Source of the DNA: Paraburkholderia nodosa DSM 21604
GTDB taxonomy: Bacteria > Pseudomonadota > Gammaproteobacteria > Burkholderiales > Burkholderiaceae
DNA: 64,000 nt
Reading direction: 5' to 3'
Assembly (NCBI RefSeq): GCF_000519185.1
Contig: NZ_JAFA01000016.1
Coordinates: 62,001 to 126,000, forward strand
This document shows, in pieces, positions 7,673 to 16,622 of this stretch. Positions within the stretch are counted from its first letter, which is position 1. Every line of letters starts with the position of its first letter. The translations under genes and the position numbers were made by a program. The notes under the pieces were generated by a model, which made no database searches, had not been told where the DNA came from, and saw only the letters and a list, made by a program, of their open reading frames with translations.

Positions 7673-9772
7673 TCAGACCCAGCCCAACGCGGCGAGCACC
7701 ATGTCGATCAGCTTGATGCACGGGAACGGCAGGAGAATGCCGCCGAGGCCGTAGACCAGCAGGTTGCGGCGCAGCAGCGTCGCGGCGCCGAGCGGCCGGT
7801 ACTTCACGCCCTTGAGCGCGAGCGGAATCAGCATCACGATGATGAGCGCGTTGAAGATCACCGCCGACAGGATCGCCGACGAGGGCGACGTCAGATGCAT
7901 GACGTCGAGCACGCGCAGTTGCGGATACGTCGAAGCGAACGCCGCCGGAATGATCGCGAAGTACTTCGCGACGTCGTTGGCGATCGAGAACGTCGTGAGC
8001 GAGCCGCGCGTCATGAGCATCTGCTTGCCGATCTCGACGATCTCGATGAGCTTGGTCGGGTTCGAGTCGAGGTCGACCATGTTGCCCGCTTCCTTCGCGG
8101 CCTGGGTGCCCGTGTTCATCGCCACGGCCACGTCGGCCTGCGCGAGCGCCGGGGCGTCGTTGGTGCCGTCGCCCGTCATCGCCACGAGCTTGCCTTGCGC
8201 CTGGTGCTCCCGGATCGTCGCGAGCTTGGTTTCAGGCGTGGCCTGCGCGAGGAAGTCATCGACGCCGGCTTCGGCGGCGATCGCGGCGGCGGTCAGGCGG
8301 TTGTCGCCCGTCACCATCACGGTCTTGATGCCCATCTTGCGCAGCTCGGCGAAACGCTCCTTGATGCCGCCCTTCACGACGTCCTTCAGCTCGATCACGC
8401 CGAGCACGCGCGCGGTGCCGTCATGCATTTCGGCCACCACGAGCGGCGTGCTGCCGCGGCGGGCCACATCGTCCACGGCGTTGTCGACTTCGCCGGGGAA
8501 ACGGCCGCCATGGGTTTCGACGTATTGCTTGACCGCGTCGGCGGCGCCCTTGCGGATCTCGCGGCCGGGCATGTCCACACCGCTCATGCGCGTTTGGGCG
8601 CTGAAGGCGAGGAACACGGCGTGCAGCGAATGCATGTCGCGCTGGCGAATGTTGAAGCGCTGCTTCGCGAGCACGACGATGCTGCGGCCTTCCGGCGTTT
8701 CGTCGGCGAGCGACGAGAGCTGCGCGGCATCCGCGAGCACTTCTTCGGTCACGCCAGGCGCTGGCACGAACATCGACGCCTGGCGGTTGCCGAGCGTGAT
8801 CGTGCCGGTCTTGTCGAGCAGCAGCACGTCCACGTCACCGGCGGCTTCCACCGCACGGCCCGAAGTCGCGATCACGTTGGCCTGCATCATGCGGCTCATG
8901 CCGGCCACGCCAATCGCCGAAAGCAGACCGCCGATGGTCGTCGGAATCAGGCAGACGAGCAGCGCCACGAGCGCCGTGATCGTGACCACGTGGCCCATCT
9001 TCGCGGCTTCGACCGAGAACATCGAGAACGGCAGCAGCGTCGCGGTGGCAAGCAGCAGCACAATGCTCAGCGCGACGAGCAGGATCGTGAGCGCGATTTC
9101 GTTAGGCGTTTTCTGGCGCTTCGCGCCTTCGACCATCGCGATCATGCGGTCGAGGAACGCTTCGCCCGGGTTCGCCGTGACGCGCACGACGATCCAGTCG
9201 GAGAGCACGCGCGTGCCGCCCGTCACCGAGGAAAAGTCTCCGCCCGACTCGCGGATCACCGGCGCGGATTCGCCCGTGATGGCCGATTCGTCCACCGATG
9301 CCACGCCTTCGATCACTTCGCCGTCGGCCGGAATCGTGTCGCCGGTCTCGACGAGCACCACGTCGCCGCGGCGCAGATCGGACGCCGTCATGATGCGGAT
9401 CGGCGCCTTCGGATGCGGCTCGTTGAGCTTCTTGGCCATGACGTCTTTCTTGGCCTGGCGAAGCGACGCCGCCTGCGCCTTCGAGCGCCCTTCGGCGAGC
9501 GCTTCCGCGAAGTTCGCGAACAGCACCGTGAACCACAGCCAGAGCGCGACTGCGAGGATGAACCCCGCGGGCGCTTCGGCCTGCCCCACGAGCGCCGCGA
9601 TCCAGAGGATCGTCGTGAGCACGCTGCCCACGTAGACGCAGAACATCACCGGGTTGCGCAACTGCGTGCGCGGATTGAGTTTTCTGAACGAGTCCACGAT
9701 GGCCGGACGCACCAGCGCCGGATCGAACATGGACCGAGTTGCACTATGCTGATTCATTTTCGTTTCGCTCAT
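7673..9772 (-). CDS. kdpB: KdpB, P-type ATPase catalytic subunit
   Basis: 699 residues after choosing the ATG at 9772 (MSETKMNQHS), 17 bases past the kdpA stop with GGGGG upstream; a second ATG at 9757 is possible. The actuator TGES is at 167-170, the phosphorylated Asp320 in LLDKTGTITLG, and the hinge MTGDGTNDAPALAQADV is present. The N-terminus RSMFDPALVRPAIVDSFRKL is typical. It hydrolyses ATP to drive K+ passed from KdpA through the intersubunit tunnel into the cell. Confidence 0.97.
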   Translation of the reverse strand: MSETKMNQHSATRSMFDPALVRPAIVDSFRKLNPRTQLRNPVMFCVYVGSVLTTILWIAALVGQAEAPAGFILAVALWLWFTVLFANFAEALAEGRSKAQAASLRQAKKDVMAKKLNEPHPKAPIRIMTASDLRRGDVVLVETGDTIPADGEVIEGVASVDESAITGESAPVIRESGGDFSSVTGGTRVLSDWIVVRVTANPGEAFLDRMIAMVEGAKRQKTPNEIALTILLVALSIVLLLATATLLPFSMFSVEAAKMGHVVTITALVALLVCLIPTTIGGLLSAIGVAGMSRMMQANVIATSGRAVEAAGDVDVLLLDKTGTITLGNRQASMFVPAPGVTEEVLADAAQLSSLADETPEGRSIVVLAKQRFNIRQRDMHSLHAVFLAFSAQTRMSGVDMPGREIRKGAADAVKQYVETHGGRFPGEVDNAVDDVARRGSTPLVVAEMHDGTARVLGVIELKDVVKGGIKERFAELRKMGIKTVMVTGDNRLTAAAIAAEAGVDDFLAQATPETKLATIREHQAQGKLVAMTGDGTNDAPALAQADVAVAMNTGTQAAKEAGNMVDLDSNPTKLIEIVEIGKQMLMTRGSLTTFSIANDVAKYFAIIPAAFASTYPQLRVLDVMHLTSPSSAILSAVIFNALIIVMLIPLALKGVKYRPLGAATLLRRNLLVYGLGGILLPFPCIKLIDMVLAALGWV

Positions 9773-9789
9773 GTTGCGAAGGCCCCCGT

Positions 9790-11595
9790 TCAATGCACGC
9801 CCATCATGATCAGATGCTCGACGCCGGGACCGAGCGCGAGCGCGGGCACATAAGTGAGCGCGCCGACCAGCAGCACCGTGCCGAGCAGCAGCACGACAAA
9901 GAGCGGGCCATGCGTGGGCAGCGTGCCGCCCGTCACTGCAATGCGCTTCTTGCTCGCGAGCGAACCCGCGATGGCGAGCACCGGCACGATGGTCCCGAAG
10001 CGGCCGAACCACATGGCAATGGCGAGCAGCCAGTTATAGAACGGCGTGTTCACGGTAAGGCCGGCGAACGCGCTGCCGTTGTTGTTGGCGGCCGAACTGA
10101 ACGCGTACAGGATCTCGGAGAAGCCATGCGCGCCCGGATTGGCGATACCGGCCTTGCCCGCGTCGGCGAGCACTGCGATCGAGGTGCCGAGCAGCACGAG
10201 CAGCGGCGTGAGCAGCACGACGATCGAGACCATCTTCATCTCGAACGACTCGATCTTCTTGCCGACATATTCCGGCGTGCGGCCGATCATGAGCCCCGCC
10301 ACGAACACCGCGAGCAGCGCGAACACGAGCATGCCGTAGAGACCCGAACCCACACCGCCGAAGATCACCTCGCCGAGCTGGATGAAGAGCATCGGAACGA
10401 GACCGCCAAGCGGCGTGAGCGAGTCGTGCGCCGCGTTCACGGCGCCGCACGAAGCCGCCGTAGTCGCGACCACGAAGATGCCCGTTTGCGCGATGCCAAA
10501 GCGCGTTTCCTTGCCTTCCATGTTGCCACCGGCCTGCAGCGCGCTTGCGTGCTGGTCGACGTTGAGCGTCGTGAACATCGGATTGCCCGACTGCTCGGCG
10601 GATAGCACGCCGCCCACGGCCACGGCGAACGCCACCGTCATCACCGCGAGCACCGCGACGCCTTGCCTGCGGTCTCCCACCACGCTGCCGAACACGAGAC
10701 ACAGTGCGGCTGGAATGATCAGGATCGACAACATTTCGATGACGTTCGAGACCGGCGTGGGGTTCTCGTACGGATGCGCCGAGTTCGCATTGAAGAAGCC
10801 GCCGCCGTTGGTGCCGAGCATCTTGATCGCGACCTGCGAGGCGACCGGGCCCATGGCGAGCGTTTGCGACGTGACCTTCGTGTCCACCGTCTCGGGATTA
10901 CCCTTCGCGTCCTTCACCGGGTTGCCCTGGGCATCGACCTTCGGCGCGGCATAGGTCGTGGTTTGCAGCACCGGCACGTCCTGATACGCCTTGAAGTTCT
11001 GGATCATGCCCTGGCTCATCAGGAGCGCGGCGATGATCGCCGACATCGGCACGAGGATGTAGAGCGTCGTGCGCGTGAGGTCGACCCAGAAGTTGCCGAT
11101 GGTCTGCATCGAGTGGCGTGCAAAGCCGCGAATCAGCGCGATCACGACCACGATGCCCGTCGCCGCCGACAGGAAGTTCTGCACGGTGAGGCCGAGCATC
11201 TGCGTGAGATAGCTCACCGTTTGCTCGGGCGTGTAGTCCTGCCAGTTGGTGTTGGTGACGAAGCTCACGGCCGTGTTGAACGCGCCGTCCACCGTCATCG
11301 CGCCGAACTGCTGCGGGTTGCCGGGCAGCCAGCCCTGAATGCGCAGCAGCACATAGAGAAAGCCCACGCCGAGCACGTTGAACGAGATGGTGGCGAGCGC
11401 ATAGCGCTTCCAGTTCATCTCGGCCTGCGGATCGACGCCGGCGATGCGATAGAGGAAGTTTTCGAGCGGCGCAAAGAGCCGCACGACGCGCGAGCGCCCG
11501 TCGAGCACGCGCGTCATGTAGCCCGATACGGGCACCGCGAGCGCGAGCAGGATGACGAGGAAAAGCCCCGCCTGGAGCAGTGTGTTGGCGTTCAT
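9790..11595 (-). CDS. kdpA: KdpA, potassium-binding channel-like subunit
   Basis: 601 residues with about ten membrane helices and the fourfold degenerate selectivity-filter loops of the SKT superfamily, for example FVTNTNWQDY and LGTNGGGFFNANSAHPYENP. The ATG at 11595 has GGAGGATAT just before it and overlaps the kdpF stop (ATGA), so translation is coupled. KdpA binds K+ with micromolar affinity at the periplasmic face. Confidence 0.97.
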   Translation of the reverse strand: MNANTLLQAGLFLVILLALAVPVSGYMTRVLDGRSRVVRLFAPLENFLYRIAGVDPQAEMNWKRYALATISFNVLGVGFLYVLLRIQGWLPGNPQQFGAMTVDGAFNTAVSFVTNTNWQDYTPEQTVSYLTQMLGLTVQNFLSAATGIVVVIALIRGFARHSMQTIGNFWVDLTRTTLYILVPMSAIIAALLMSQGMIQNFKAYQDVPVLQTTTYAAPKVDAQGNPVKDAKGNPETVDTKVTSQTLAMGPVASQVAIKMLGTNGGGFFNANSAHPYENPTPVSNVIEMLSILIIPAALCLVFGSVVGDRRQGVAVLAVMTVAFAVAVGGVLSAEQSGNPMFTTLNVDQHASALQAGGNMEGKETRFGIAQTGIFVVATTAASCGAVNAAHDSLTPLGGLVPMLFIQLGEVIFGGVGSGLYGMLVFALLAVFVAGLMIGRTPEYVGKKIESFEMKMVSIVVLLTPLLVLLGTSIAVLADAGKAGIANPGAHGFSEILYAFSSAANNNGSAFAGLTVNTPFYNWLLAIAMWFGRFGTIVPVLAIAGSLASKKRIAVTGGTLPTHGPLFVVLLLGTVLLVGALTYVPALALGPGVEHLIMMGVH

Positions 11596-11684
11596 TCGAT
11601 ATCCTCCGCGCGCAGGAGCGCATGGACGAGATAAACGAACAGCAACAGCGTTGCCGCCCCCGATAGCCAGAAGATCCAGGTCAT
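11592..11684 (-). CDS. kdpF: KdpF, small stabilising subunit
   Basis: A 30-residue single-helix peptide, MTWIFWLSGAATLLLFVYLV followed by HALLRAEDIE, the expected size and pattern for KdpF (about 29 residues in E. coli). It stabilises the KdpFABC complex in the membrane. The start overlaps the preceding 45-residue ORF by four bases (ATGA), and its stop overlaps the kdpA start in the same way. Confidence 0.93.
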   Translation of the reverse strand: MTWIFWLSGAATLLLFVYLVHALLRAEDIE

Positions 11685-11818
11685 GCGCGCACCCCCTTCG
11701 CACCTTGATCGCGGCGGTACTGCATCAGCTTCTCGCAGCCCGCGATCAACGCGTAAGTGAGCGCGGCGAAAACCACCAGCCCCCCGATATACAGCACATC
11801 CATTGTCGTGTTCTCCAT
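11681..11818 (-). CDS. Small membrane protein heading the kdp operon
   Basis: A 45-residue ORF starting MENTTMDVLYIGGLVVFAAL, with one membrane helix and a basic C-terminal tail (LMQYRRDQGAKGVRA). GGAG lies before a second in-frame ATG at 11803, which would give 40 residues. The stop overlaps the kdpF start by four bases, so it is coupled to the operon. I recall comparable unnamed ORFs before kdpF in other beta-proteobacteria but no assigned function. From position and size it could be an extra accessory subunit or a regulatory peptide; that is inference. Confidence 0.75.
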   Translation of the reverse strand: MENTTMDVLYIGGLVVFAALTYALIAGCEKLMQYRRDQGAKGVRA

Positions 11819-11885
11819 TCGCGGATGACGGATGGCTGAAAGTTACCCGCTGCGGCATTAAATCCGGATCAAAGGTTTCGCCGCT

Positions 11886-11904
11886 GGTATAAAAAACGCG
11901 TAAA
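11886..11904 (-). promoter_or_regulatory. Candidate KdpE operator of the kdp operon
   Basis: The minus strand reads TTTACGCGTTTTTTATACC. Compared with the E. coli KdpE site as I remember it (TTTATACTTTTTTTACACC), 15 of 19 positions agree in the same orientation, and it sits about 70-80 bases before the first gene. I cannot fix the -10/-35 elements that would go with it. Confidence 0.55.
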
Positions 11905-11937
11905 CGCGGGCGCGATCACGGGCCGGGGCGCAAAGAA

Positions 11938-11971
11938 AAAAGGCGCGCAACGGTGGCGTTGCGCGCCTTTT
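11938..11971 (-). terminator. Intrinsic terminator after the quinone oxidoreductase gene
   Basis: A perfect 15-bp stem (11938-11952 with 11957-11971) with a four-base loop; the minus-strand arm ends in GCGCGCC and a run of Ts (TTTTTTCTTT). It separates the oxidoreductase transcript from the kdp promoter. The plus-strand arm also ends in TTTT, so it may work both ways. Confidence 0.88.
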
Positions 11972-12068
11972 GGGTCTCCATGACGGAGTCAAGGAACGTA
12001 AAGGTCGAATCAATGCGCCGGCGCCGATGGCATGCCCCGTGCGGCGCGGCAGTGCATCAATTGTTATG

Positions 12069-13043
12069 TCACGGGATCAGCACGGTCGAACCGGTGGTCT
12101 TGCGCGCTTCGAGATCGGCATGAGCCTGCCCGACGTCCTCGAGCGCGTAGCGCTGGTTGATCGACGTCTTGACCTTGCCCGAAGACACCACGTCGAACAG
12201 CTCGGCGGCCATCGCCTCGTAGTCGGCACGCTTGGCCATATACGTGAAGAGCGTCGGACGCGTGAAAAAGAGCGAGCCGCGCCCGGCGAACTCCGACGAA
12301 TCGATCGCCGGCAGCGGCCCCGAAGCATTGCCGAAGCTCACGAACATGCCGAGCGGCGCGAGACAGTCGAGCGATTTCGTGTAAGTGTCCTTGCCGATCG
12401 AGTCGTACACCACGGGCACGCCCGCACCGTTCGTGATCTCGCGCACGCGTGCCGTGAAGTCCTCGCGCGTGTAGACGATCGGATGATCGCAGCCGTGCGC
12501 CTTTGCAATCGCGGCCTTCTCGTCCGAGCCCACCGTGCCGATCACGGTCGCGCCCAGCGCCTTCGCCCACTGGCACACGAGCAGGCCCACGCCGCCTGCC
12601 GCCGCCTGAATGAGGATGGTGTCGCCGGCCTTCACGCGATATGTGCGGCGCAGCAGGTATTGCGCGGTGAGGCCCTGCAGCATGATCGAAGCGGCGGCTT
12701 CGTCGCTGATCGCGTCGGGCAGCTTGATCACCTGGTCGGCGCGCAGCACGCGCTCCTGCGCATAGGCACCCGGCGGACGCGCGACGTAAGCCACACGGTC
12801 GCCCACTTTCAGCGCGCTCACGCCACGGCCCACCGCCGTCACCTCGCCGGCTGCTTCCATGCCGAGCCCGGCGGGCAGCGCCTGCGGATAGAGTCCCGTG
12901 CGGAAATACACGTCGATGTAGTTGAGGCCGCACGCGGCCTGGCGCAAGCGCACCTCGCCCTCGCCCGGCTCGCCCACGTCGACATCCACCCACTTCATCA
13001 CTTCGGGGCCACCGGTCTTGTCGTAACGGATTGCCTTGGTCAT
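12069..13043 (-). CDS. qor: NADPH:quinone oxidoreductase, zinc-independent MDR family
   Basis: 324 residues, the usual length. It has the quinone-oxidoreductase signature around ACGLNYIDVYFRTGLYP, no catalytic zinc ligands, and the nucleotide-binding motif AAAGGVGLLVCQWAKALGA. The ATG at 13043 (MTKAIRYDKTGGPEVM) has AAGGAGAC just upstream. It reduces quinones or reactive enones with NADPH. It is read in the same direction as mgsA 59 bases upstream and ends at a clear terminator. Family assignment is firm; the substrate is not. Confidence 0.9.
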   Translation of the reverse strand: MTKAIRYDKTGGPEVMKWVDVDVGEPGEGEVRLRQAACGLNYIDVYFRTGLYPQALPAGLGMEAAGEVTAVGRGVSALKVGDRVAYVARPPGAYAQERVLRADQVIKLPDAISDEAAASIMLQGLTAQYLLRRTYRVKAGDTILIQAAAGGVGLLVCQWAKALGATVIGTVGSDEKAAIAKAHGCDHPIVYTREDFTARVREITNGAGVPVVYDSIGKDTYTKSLDCLAPLGMFVSFGNASGPLPAIDSSEFAGRGSLFFTRPTLFTYMAKRADYEAMAAELFDVVSSGKVKTSINQRYALEDVGQAHADLEARKTTGSTVLIP

Positions 13044-13102
13044 CACGTCTCCTTGGTGTTGTCCTGGCTGGTTTCCTGAAATCGGGCTACGCGGCGCGCG
13101 CG

Positions 13103-13492
13103 TCAGACCGCGTTTTTCTGGCGCAGCGTGAGCACGTCGAGGAGCATGCGCGCCGTCGAGATGTTCGTCGCGCACGGCACGTCGTGCACGTCGCATGCGC
13201 GCACGAGCGCGTTGATGTCGGGTTCGTGAGGCTGCGGAGTCATCGGGTCGCGCAGGAAGATCACGATATCGACGTTGCCTTCCGCGAGCCGCGCGCCGAT
13301 CTGCAGGTCGCCGCCGTGCGGGCCCGAGAGCATGCGCTCGACGTTCAGACCCGTCGCGGCCTCGATGCGCGAGCCGGTCGTGCCGGTCGCGATGATCTCG
13401 CATTGGCGCAGCGCATCGACGTATTCGCTCGCCAGCTTGACGATGTCTTCCTTCTTGTGGTCGTGCGCGATCAGCGCGACGCGGGTTGGCAT
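13103..13492 (-). CDS. mgsA: Methylglyoxal synthase
   Basis: 129 residues, slightly shorter than the 152 of E. coli. It has ALIAHDHKKEDIV at the start, IIATGTTGSRI in the phosphate-binding region, SGPHGGDLQIGA with the catalytic Asp, and FLRDPMTPQPHEPDINALVR. It converts dihydroxyacetone phosphate to methylglyoxal plus phosphate, a bypass that relieves sugar-phosphate stress. It lies between two oxidoreductase genes on the same strand. Confidence 0.95.
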   Translation of the reverse strand: MPTRVALIAHDHKKEDIVKLASEYVDALRQCEIIATGTTGSRIEAATGLNVERMLSGPHGGDLQIGARLAEGNVDIVIFLRDPMTPQPHEPDINALVRACDVHDVPCATNISTARMLLDVLTLRQKNAV

Positions 13493-13594
13493 GGCGTAAG
13501 TCTCCTTGACGTAGGGTTTGCGTGCGGAATAGTCGTGATGCGTGTCGTGATGCGGCGCCAGCGGCGCCGCGGCTGCCCAGCGCTGAGTCGGATA

Positions 13595-14374
13595 TCAGTA
13601 GGTGCCCGGATAAGCCCCGCCGTCGATCAGCCAGTTCTGCCCGGTGATATAGCCAGCGTGCACGCTGCTGAGGAACGCGCAGGCGCGGCCGAATTCCTCG
13701 GGCGTACCGAAACGTCCGGCCGGAATCGTCTTCATGCGGCGCGCGCGCGCTTCTTCTTCCGAAATCTGGCTCGCCTTCGCCTGCGCGACGATGGTGGCCT
13801 GGATGCGGTCGGTGTCGAACGCGCCCGGCAGCAGGTTGTTGATCGTGACGCCCGTGGCCGCAACCTGGCGCGCCACGCCCGCGACGAAGCCGGTAAGGCC
13901 CGAGCGCGCGCCGTTCGAGAGGCCGAGCACGTCGATCGGCGCCTTCACCGAGGAACTCGTGATGTTGACGATGCGCCCGAAGCCGCGCGCAATCATGGCG
14001 TCGATGGTGGCCTGGATCAGCGCGATCGGCGTGAGCATGTTCGCTTCGAGCGCCGCGATCCACGCCTCGTGGGTGTACTTGCGGAAGTCGCCCGGCGGCG
14101 GCCCGCCCGCGTTGTTCACCAGAATGTCCGGCGACGGACACGCCGCGAGCGCGGCGGCGCGGCCCGCTTCGGTCGTGATGTCGCAGGCCACCGCCTTGAC
14201 GTCCACGCCCGTGCTCCTGCGGATCTGCGCGGCGGTTTCCTCCAGCGTCTGCGCGGTGCGCGCGACGATCGTCACGTTGACGCCTTCGGCGGCGAGCGCC
14301 TCGGCGCAGCCGCGCCCAAGTCCCTTGCTGGCCGCGCACACCAGCGCGTTGCGTCCTGCGATGCCCATGTCCAT
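13595..14374 (-). CDS. Short-chain dehydrogenase/reductase
   Basis: 259 residues starting MDMGIAGRNALVCAASKGLG. The usual TGxxxGxG is ASKGLGRG here, the NNAGG motif is present, and the catalytic Ser is in ITSSSVKAPI. At the usual YxxxK position the sequence reads LGLSNGARSGLTG, so the active-site Tyr appears replaced, as in the divergent 3-oxoacyl-reductase-like SDR group that has SNxxR. The start is set by AAAGGAC upstream of 14374. It is the first gene of the SDR-mgsA-qor run; the substrate is unknown. Confidence 0.85.
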   Translation of the reverse strand: MDMGIAGRNALVCAASKGLGRGCAEALAAEGVNVTIVARTAQTLEETAAQIRRSTGVDVKAVACDITTEAGRAAALAACPSPDILVNNAGGPPPGDFRKYTHEAWIAALEANMLTPIALIQATIDAMIARGFGRIVNITSSSVKAPIDVLGLSNGARSGLTGFVAGVARQVAATGVTINNLLPGAFDTDRIQATIVAQAKASQISEEEARARRMKTIPAGRFGTPEEFGRACAFLSSVHAGYITGQNWLIDGGAYPGTY

Positions 14375-14747
14375 CGTTTTCGTGTCCTTTTTGCGTGGAT
14401 GACCGTCCTGTGACAGGACGGACACGGCCAGGCCCTGCGCCGCGCCGCCCTGCGACCTTTTTGGGATTCTAGAAGAATCGGGCGCGGCGCGTGGAAGGCC
14501 GATGGCGCGAGGCCCGGCAAGCGGTCCGCGAAGTGGCGTCGCAACGCGCCAGGCGCGCGCCCGCCCGCGCGTGCTTACCGTATACTTGCGGCTGTAGCGC
14601 GGCCCGGCGCCCTCGCAAGCCTTGAGCGCTTGCCGCGCGCGGCGGGCCGTGCTCGCCGCCACCGCACAACCCGGACGTGAGCTTCGGGCTCGCGCGGCAA
14701 CGGCACGACCGATTCTCCGATTCCCTTGCAGCCTTGTGCGCCCCGCC
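14375..14747. other. Divergent intergenic region between the SDR and upp
   Basis: No credible gene in these 373 bases. A candidate -10 for upp, TATACT, lies at 14581-14586 on the plus strand, without a convincing -35, which would give a leader of about 155 bases. No riboswitch-like element was recognised. Confidence 0.4.
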
Positions 14748-15398
14748 ATGAAACAGGACAGCCGTTTCCCGAATCTCTTCATCCTCGATCACCCGCTGAT
14801 CCAGCACAAGCTCACGCATATGCGCGACAAGGACACGTCCACGCGCACGTTCCGCGAGCTGCTGCGCGAGATCACGCTGCTGATGGGCTATGAAATCACG
14901 CGCGACCTGCCGGTCGCGTCGCGCCGCGTGAAGACACCGCTCGTCGAAATCGATGCGCCGGTGATCGCGGGCAAGAAGCTCGCCATCGTGCCGGTGCTGC
15001 GTGCGGGCGTGGGCATGTCCGACGGCCTGCTCGAGCTGGTGCCCTCCGCGCGCGTCGGCCATATCGGCGTGTATCGTGCCGACGACCATCGCCCGGTCGA
15101 ATATCTCGTGCGCCTGCCCGACCTCGAGGACCGCACCTTCATCCTCTGCGATCCGATGGTCGCGACGGGCTACTCGGCGGCGCACGCCATCGACGTGCTC
15201 AAGCGCCGCGGCGTGCCCGGCGAGCGCATTCTATTCCTCGCGCTGGTGGCCGCGCCCGAAGGCGTGGACGTGTTCCAGAAGGCGCACCCGGACGTGAAGC
15301 TCTACGTGGCGTCGCTCGATTCGCATCTGAACGAGCACGCCTACATCATTCCGGGCCTGGGTGACGCCGGCGACCGGCTCTTCGGCACGAAGAACTAA
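14748..15398 (+). CDS. upp: Uracil phosphoribosyltransferase
   Basis: 216 residues starting MKQDSRFPNLFILDHPLIQH, followed by the standard HMRDKDTSTRTFRELL. The PRPP-binding loop is ILCDPMVATGYSAAHAID, and the uracil-binding C-terminus GLGDAGDRLFGTK is intact. It salvages uracil to UMP. The ATG at 14748 is taken from family alignment; the frame is open upstream. Single gene, read away from the SDR cluster. Confidence 0.97.
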   Translation: MKQDSRFPNLFILDHPLIQHKLTHMRDKDTSTRTFRELLREITLLMGYEITRDLPVASRRVKTPLVEIDAPVIAGKKLAIVPVLRAGVGMSDGLLELVPSARVGHIGVYRADDHRPVEYLVRLPDLEDRTFILCDPMVATGYSAAHAIDVLKRRGVPGERILFLALVAAPEGVDVFQKAHPDVKLYVASLDSHLNEHAYIIPGLGDAGDRLFGTKN

Positions 15399-15770
15399 CA
15401 GCGGCGCCGCGGTTGTTCAGGGGCGGCCGGGGGAAACTGGCCGCCCTGGCCCCCTTCCCCGCCTTGCGCGGACACGCCCGATCCCGCCCCCTTAGCACCC
15501 TCTGCGGGCGGCGTAACCGGCCATCGTCCGGCGTTGCATTACGTAGGCAGGCGAAGCCGGTCGGTCCCGGCGTGATAAAATTCAGATCCACCTGAACGGG
15601 CGCTGCGTCCCGTCCTGCCGGCACGTGGTGCTACGCGGGCGTGATGCGCGAGGCACGCGCAAAATCACGCGCGCCGCGCGAACGACGCGCGAAGGCCGCG
15701 CCCGGGAACATCGCAACGACAACAGCACATTGCACACTGCACGCGCATGGCGCGTGAGACGGAGAAAGGT
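15399..15770. other. Intergenic region upp-yebC with hairpin and candidate promoter
   Basis: No gene seen. Just after upp an 8-bp GC stem (15421-15428 with 15439-15446) lacks a T run, so it is at best a weak terminator. TAAAAT at 15576-15581 is a candidate -10 for yebC, with a poor -35. Confidence 0.35.
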
Positions 15771-16499
15771 ATGGCGGGTCATTCGAAATGGGCCAACATC
15801 AAGCACAAGAAGGCTGCTGCTGACGCGAAGCGCGGCAAGGTCTGGACGCGGCTCATCAAGGAAATCCAGGTCGCGGCGCGCATGGGCGGCGGCGACATCG
15901 ACTCGAACCCGCGCCTGCGTCTGGCTGTGGACAAGGCGTACGACGCCAACATGCCCAAGGACAACATCAACCGCGCCATCCAGCGCGGTGTGGGCGGCGT
16001 GGACGGCGCGAACTACGAGGAAATCCGCTACGAAGGCTACGGCATCGGCGGCGCGGCCGTCATCGTCGACACGATGACCGACAACCGCACCCGCACGGTC
16101 GCGGAAGTGCGCCACGCGTTCTCGAAGTTCGGCGGCAACATGGGCACGGACGGCTCGGTCGCGTTCATGTTCGATCACGTCGGCCAGTTCGTGTTCGCGC
16201 CGGGCACGCCCGAAGACGAACTCATGAACGCCGCGCTCGAAGCGGGCGCGGACGATGTCGTGACGAACGACGACGGCTCGATCGAAGTGGTCTGCCCGCC
16301 GTTCGACTTCACGAAGGTCAAGACCGCGCTCGAAGCCGCGGGCTTCAAGGCCGAAATGGCCGAAGTCACCATGAAGCCGCAGAACGAGGTCGAATTCACG
16401 GGCGACGACGCCGTGAAGATGCAAAAGCTGCTCGACGCTCTCGAAAACCTGGACGACGTCCAGGACGTGTACACCAACGCGTCGATTGCCGAGGAATAA
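15771..16499 (+). CDS. yebC: YebC/PmpR family regulator, TACO1-like
   Basis: 242 residues. The start MAGHSKWANIKHKKAAADAK is the family hallmark, so the ATG at 15771 (after GAGAAAGGT) is used instead of one eight codons earlier. The family has been described as transcription regulators (PmpR) and, more recently, as factors easing ribosome stalling at proline stretches. Domains are complete through DDVQDVYTNA at the C-terminus. It is followed by a hairpin and purD. Confidence 0.95.
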   Translation: MAGHSKWANIKHKKAAADAKRGKVWTRLIKEIQVAARMGGGDIDSNPRLRLAVDKAYDANMPKDNINRAIQRGVGGVDGANYEEIRYEGYGIGGAAVIVDTMTDNRTRTVAEVRHAFSKFGGNMGTDGSVAFMFDHVGQFVFAPGTPEDELMNAALEAGADDVVTNDDGSIEVVCPPFDFTKVKTALEAAGFKAEMAEVTMKPQNEVEFTGDDAVKMQKLLDALENLDDVQDVYTNASIAEE

Positions 16500-16562
16500 G
16501 GCGTCGGCCCGGGAGGCCGCGTCGAGGTCTGTTTTGGCCCCGCCTCCTGCTTGCGATTTTCA

Positions 16563-16587
16563 CGGCCGGCGCACTGTGCGCCGGCCG
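16563..16587 (+). terminator. GC-rich hairpin after yebC
   Basis: A perfect 11-bp stem (16563-16573 with 16577-16587) with a three-base loop, followed by CAACTGTTTCTGG. The T tract is weak, so termination may be partial, letting some transcription reach purD. Confidence 0.45.
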
Positions 16588-16622
16588 CAACTGTTTCTGG
16601 TCTTGGTCTTTCGGGGATTCAC

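Noticed and set aside
7640..9853. 737-codon open frame on the plus strand opposite kdpB
   Set aside because: Arg/His-rich composition typical of antisense frames in GC-rich genes; kdpB on the other strand has every P-type ATPase motif.
12069..14339. One 756-codon frame spanning qor, mgsA and part of the SDR
   Set aside because: Only its last 324 codons are a real protein; the upstream part is an out-of-frame reading through mgsA and the SDR.
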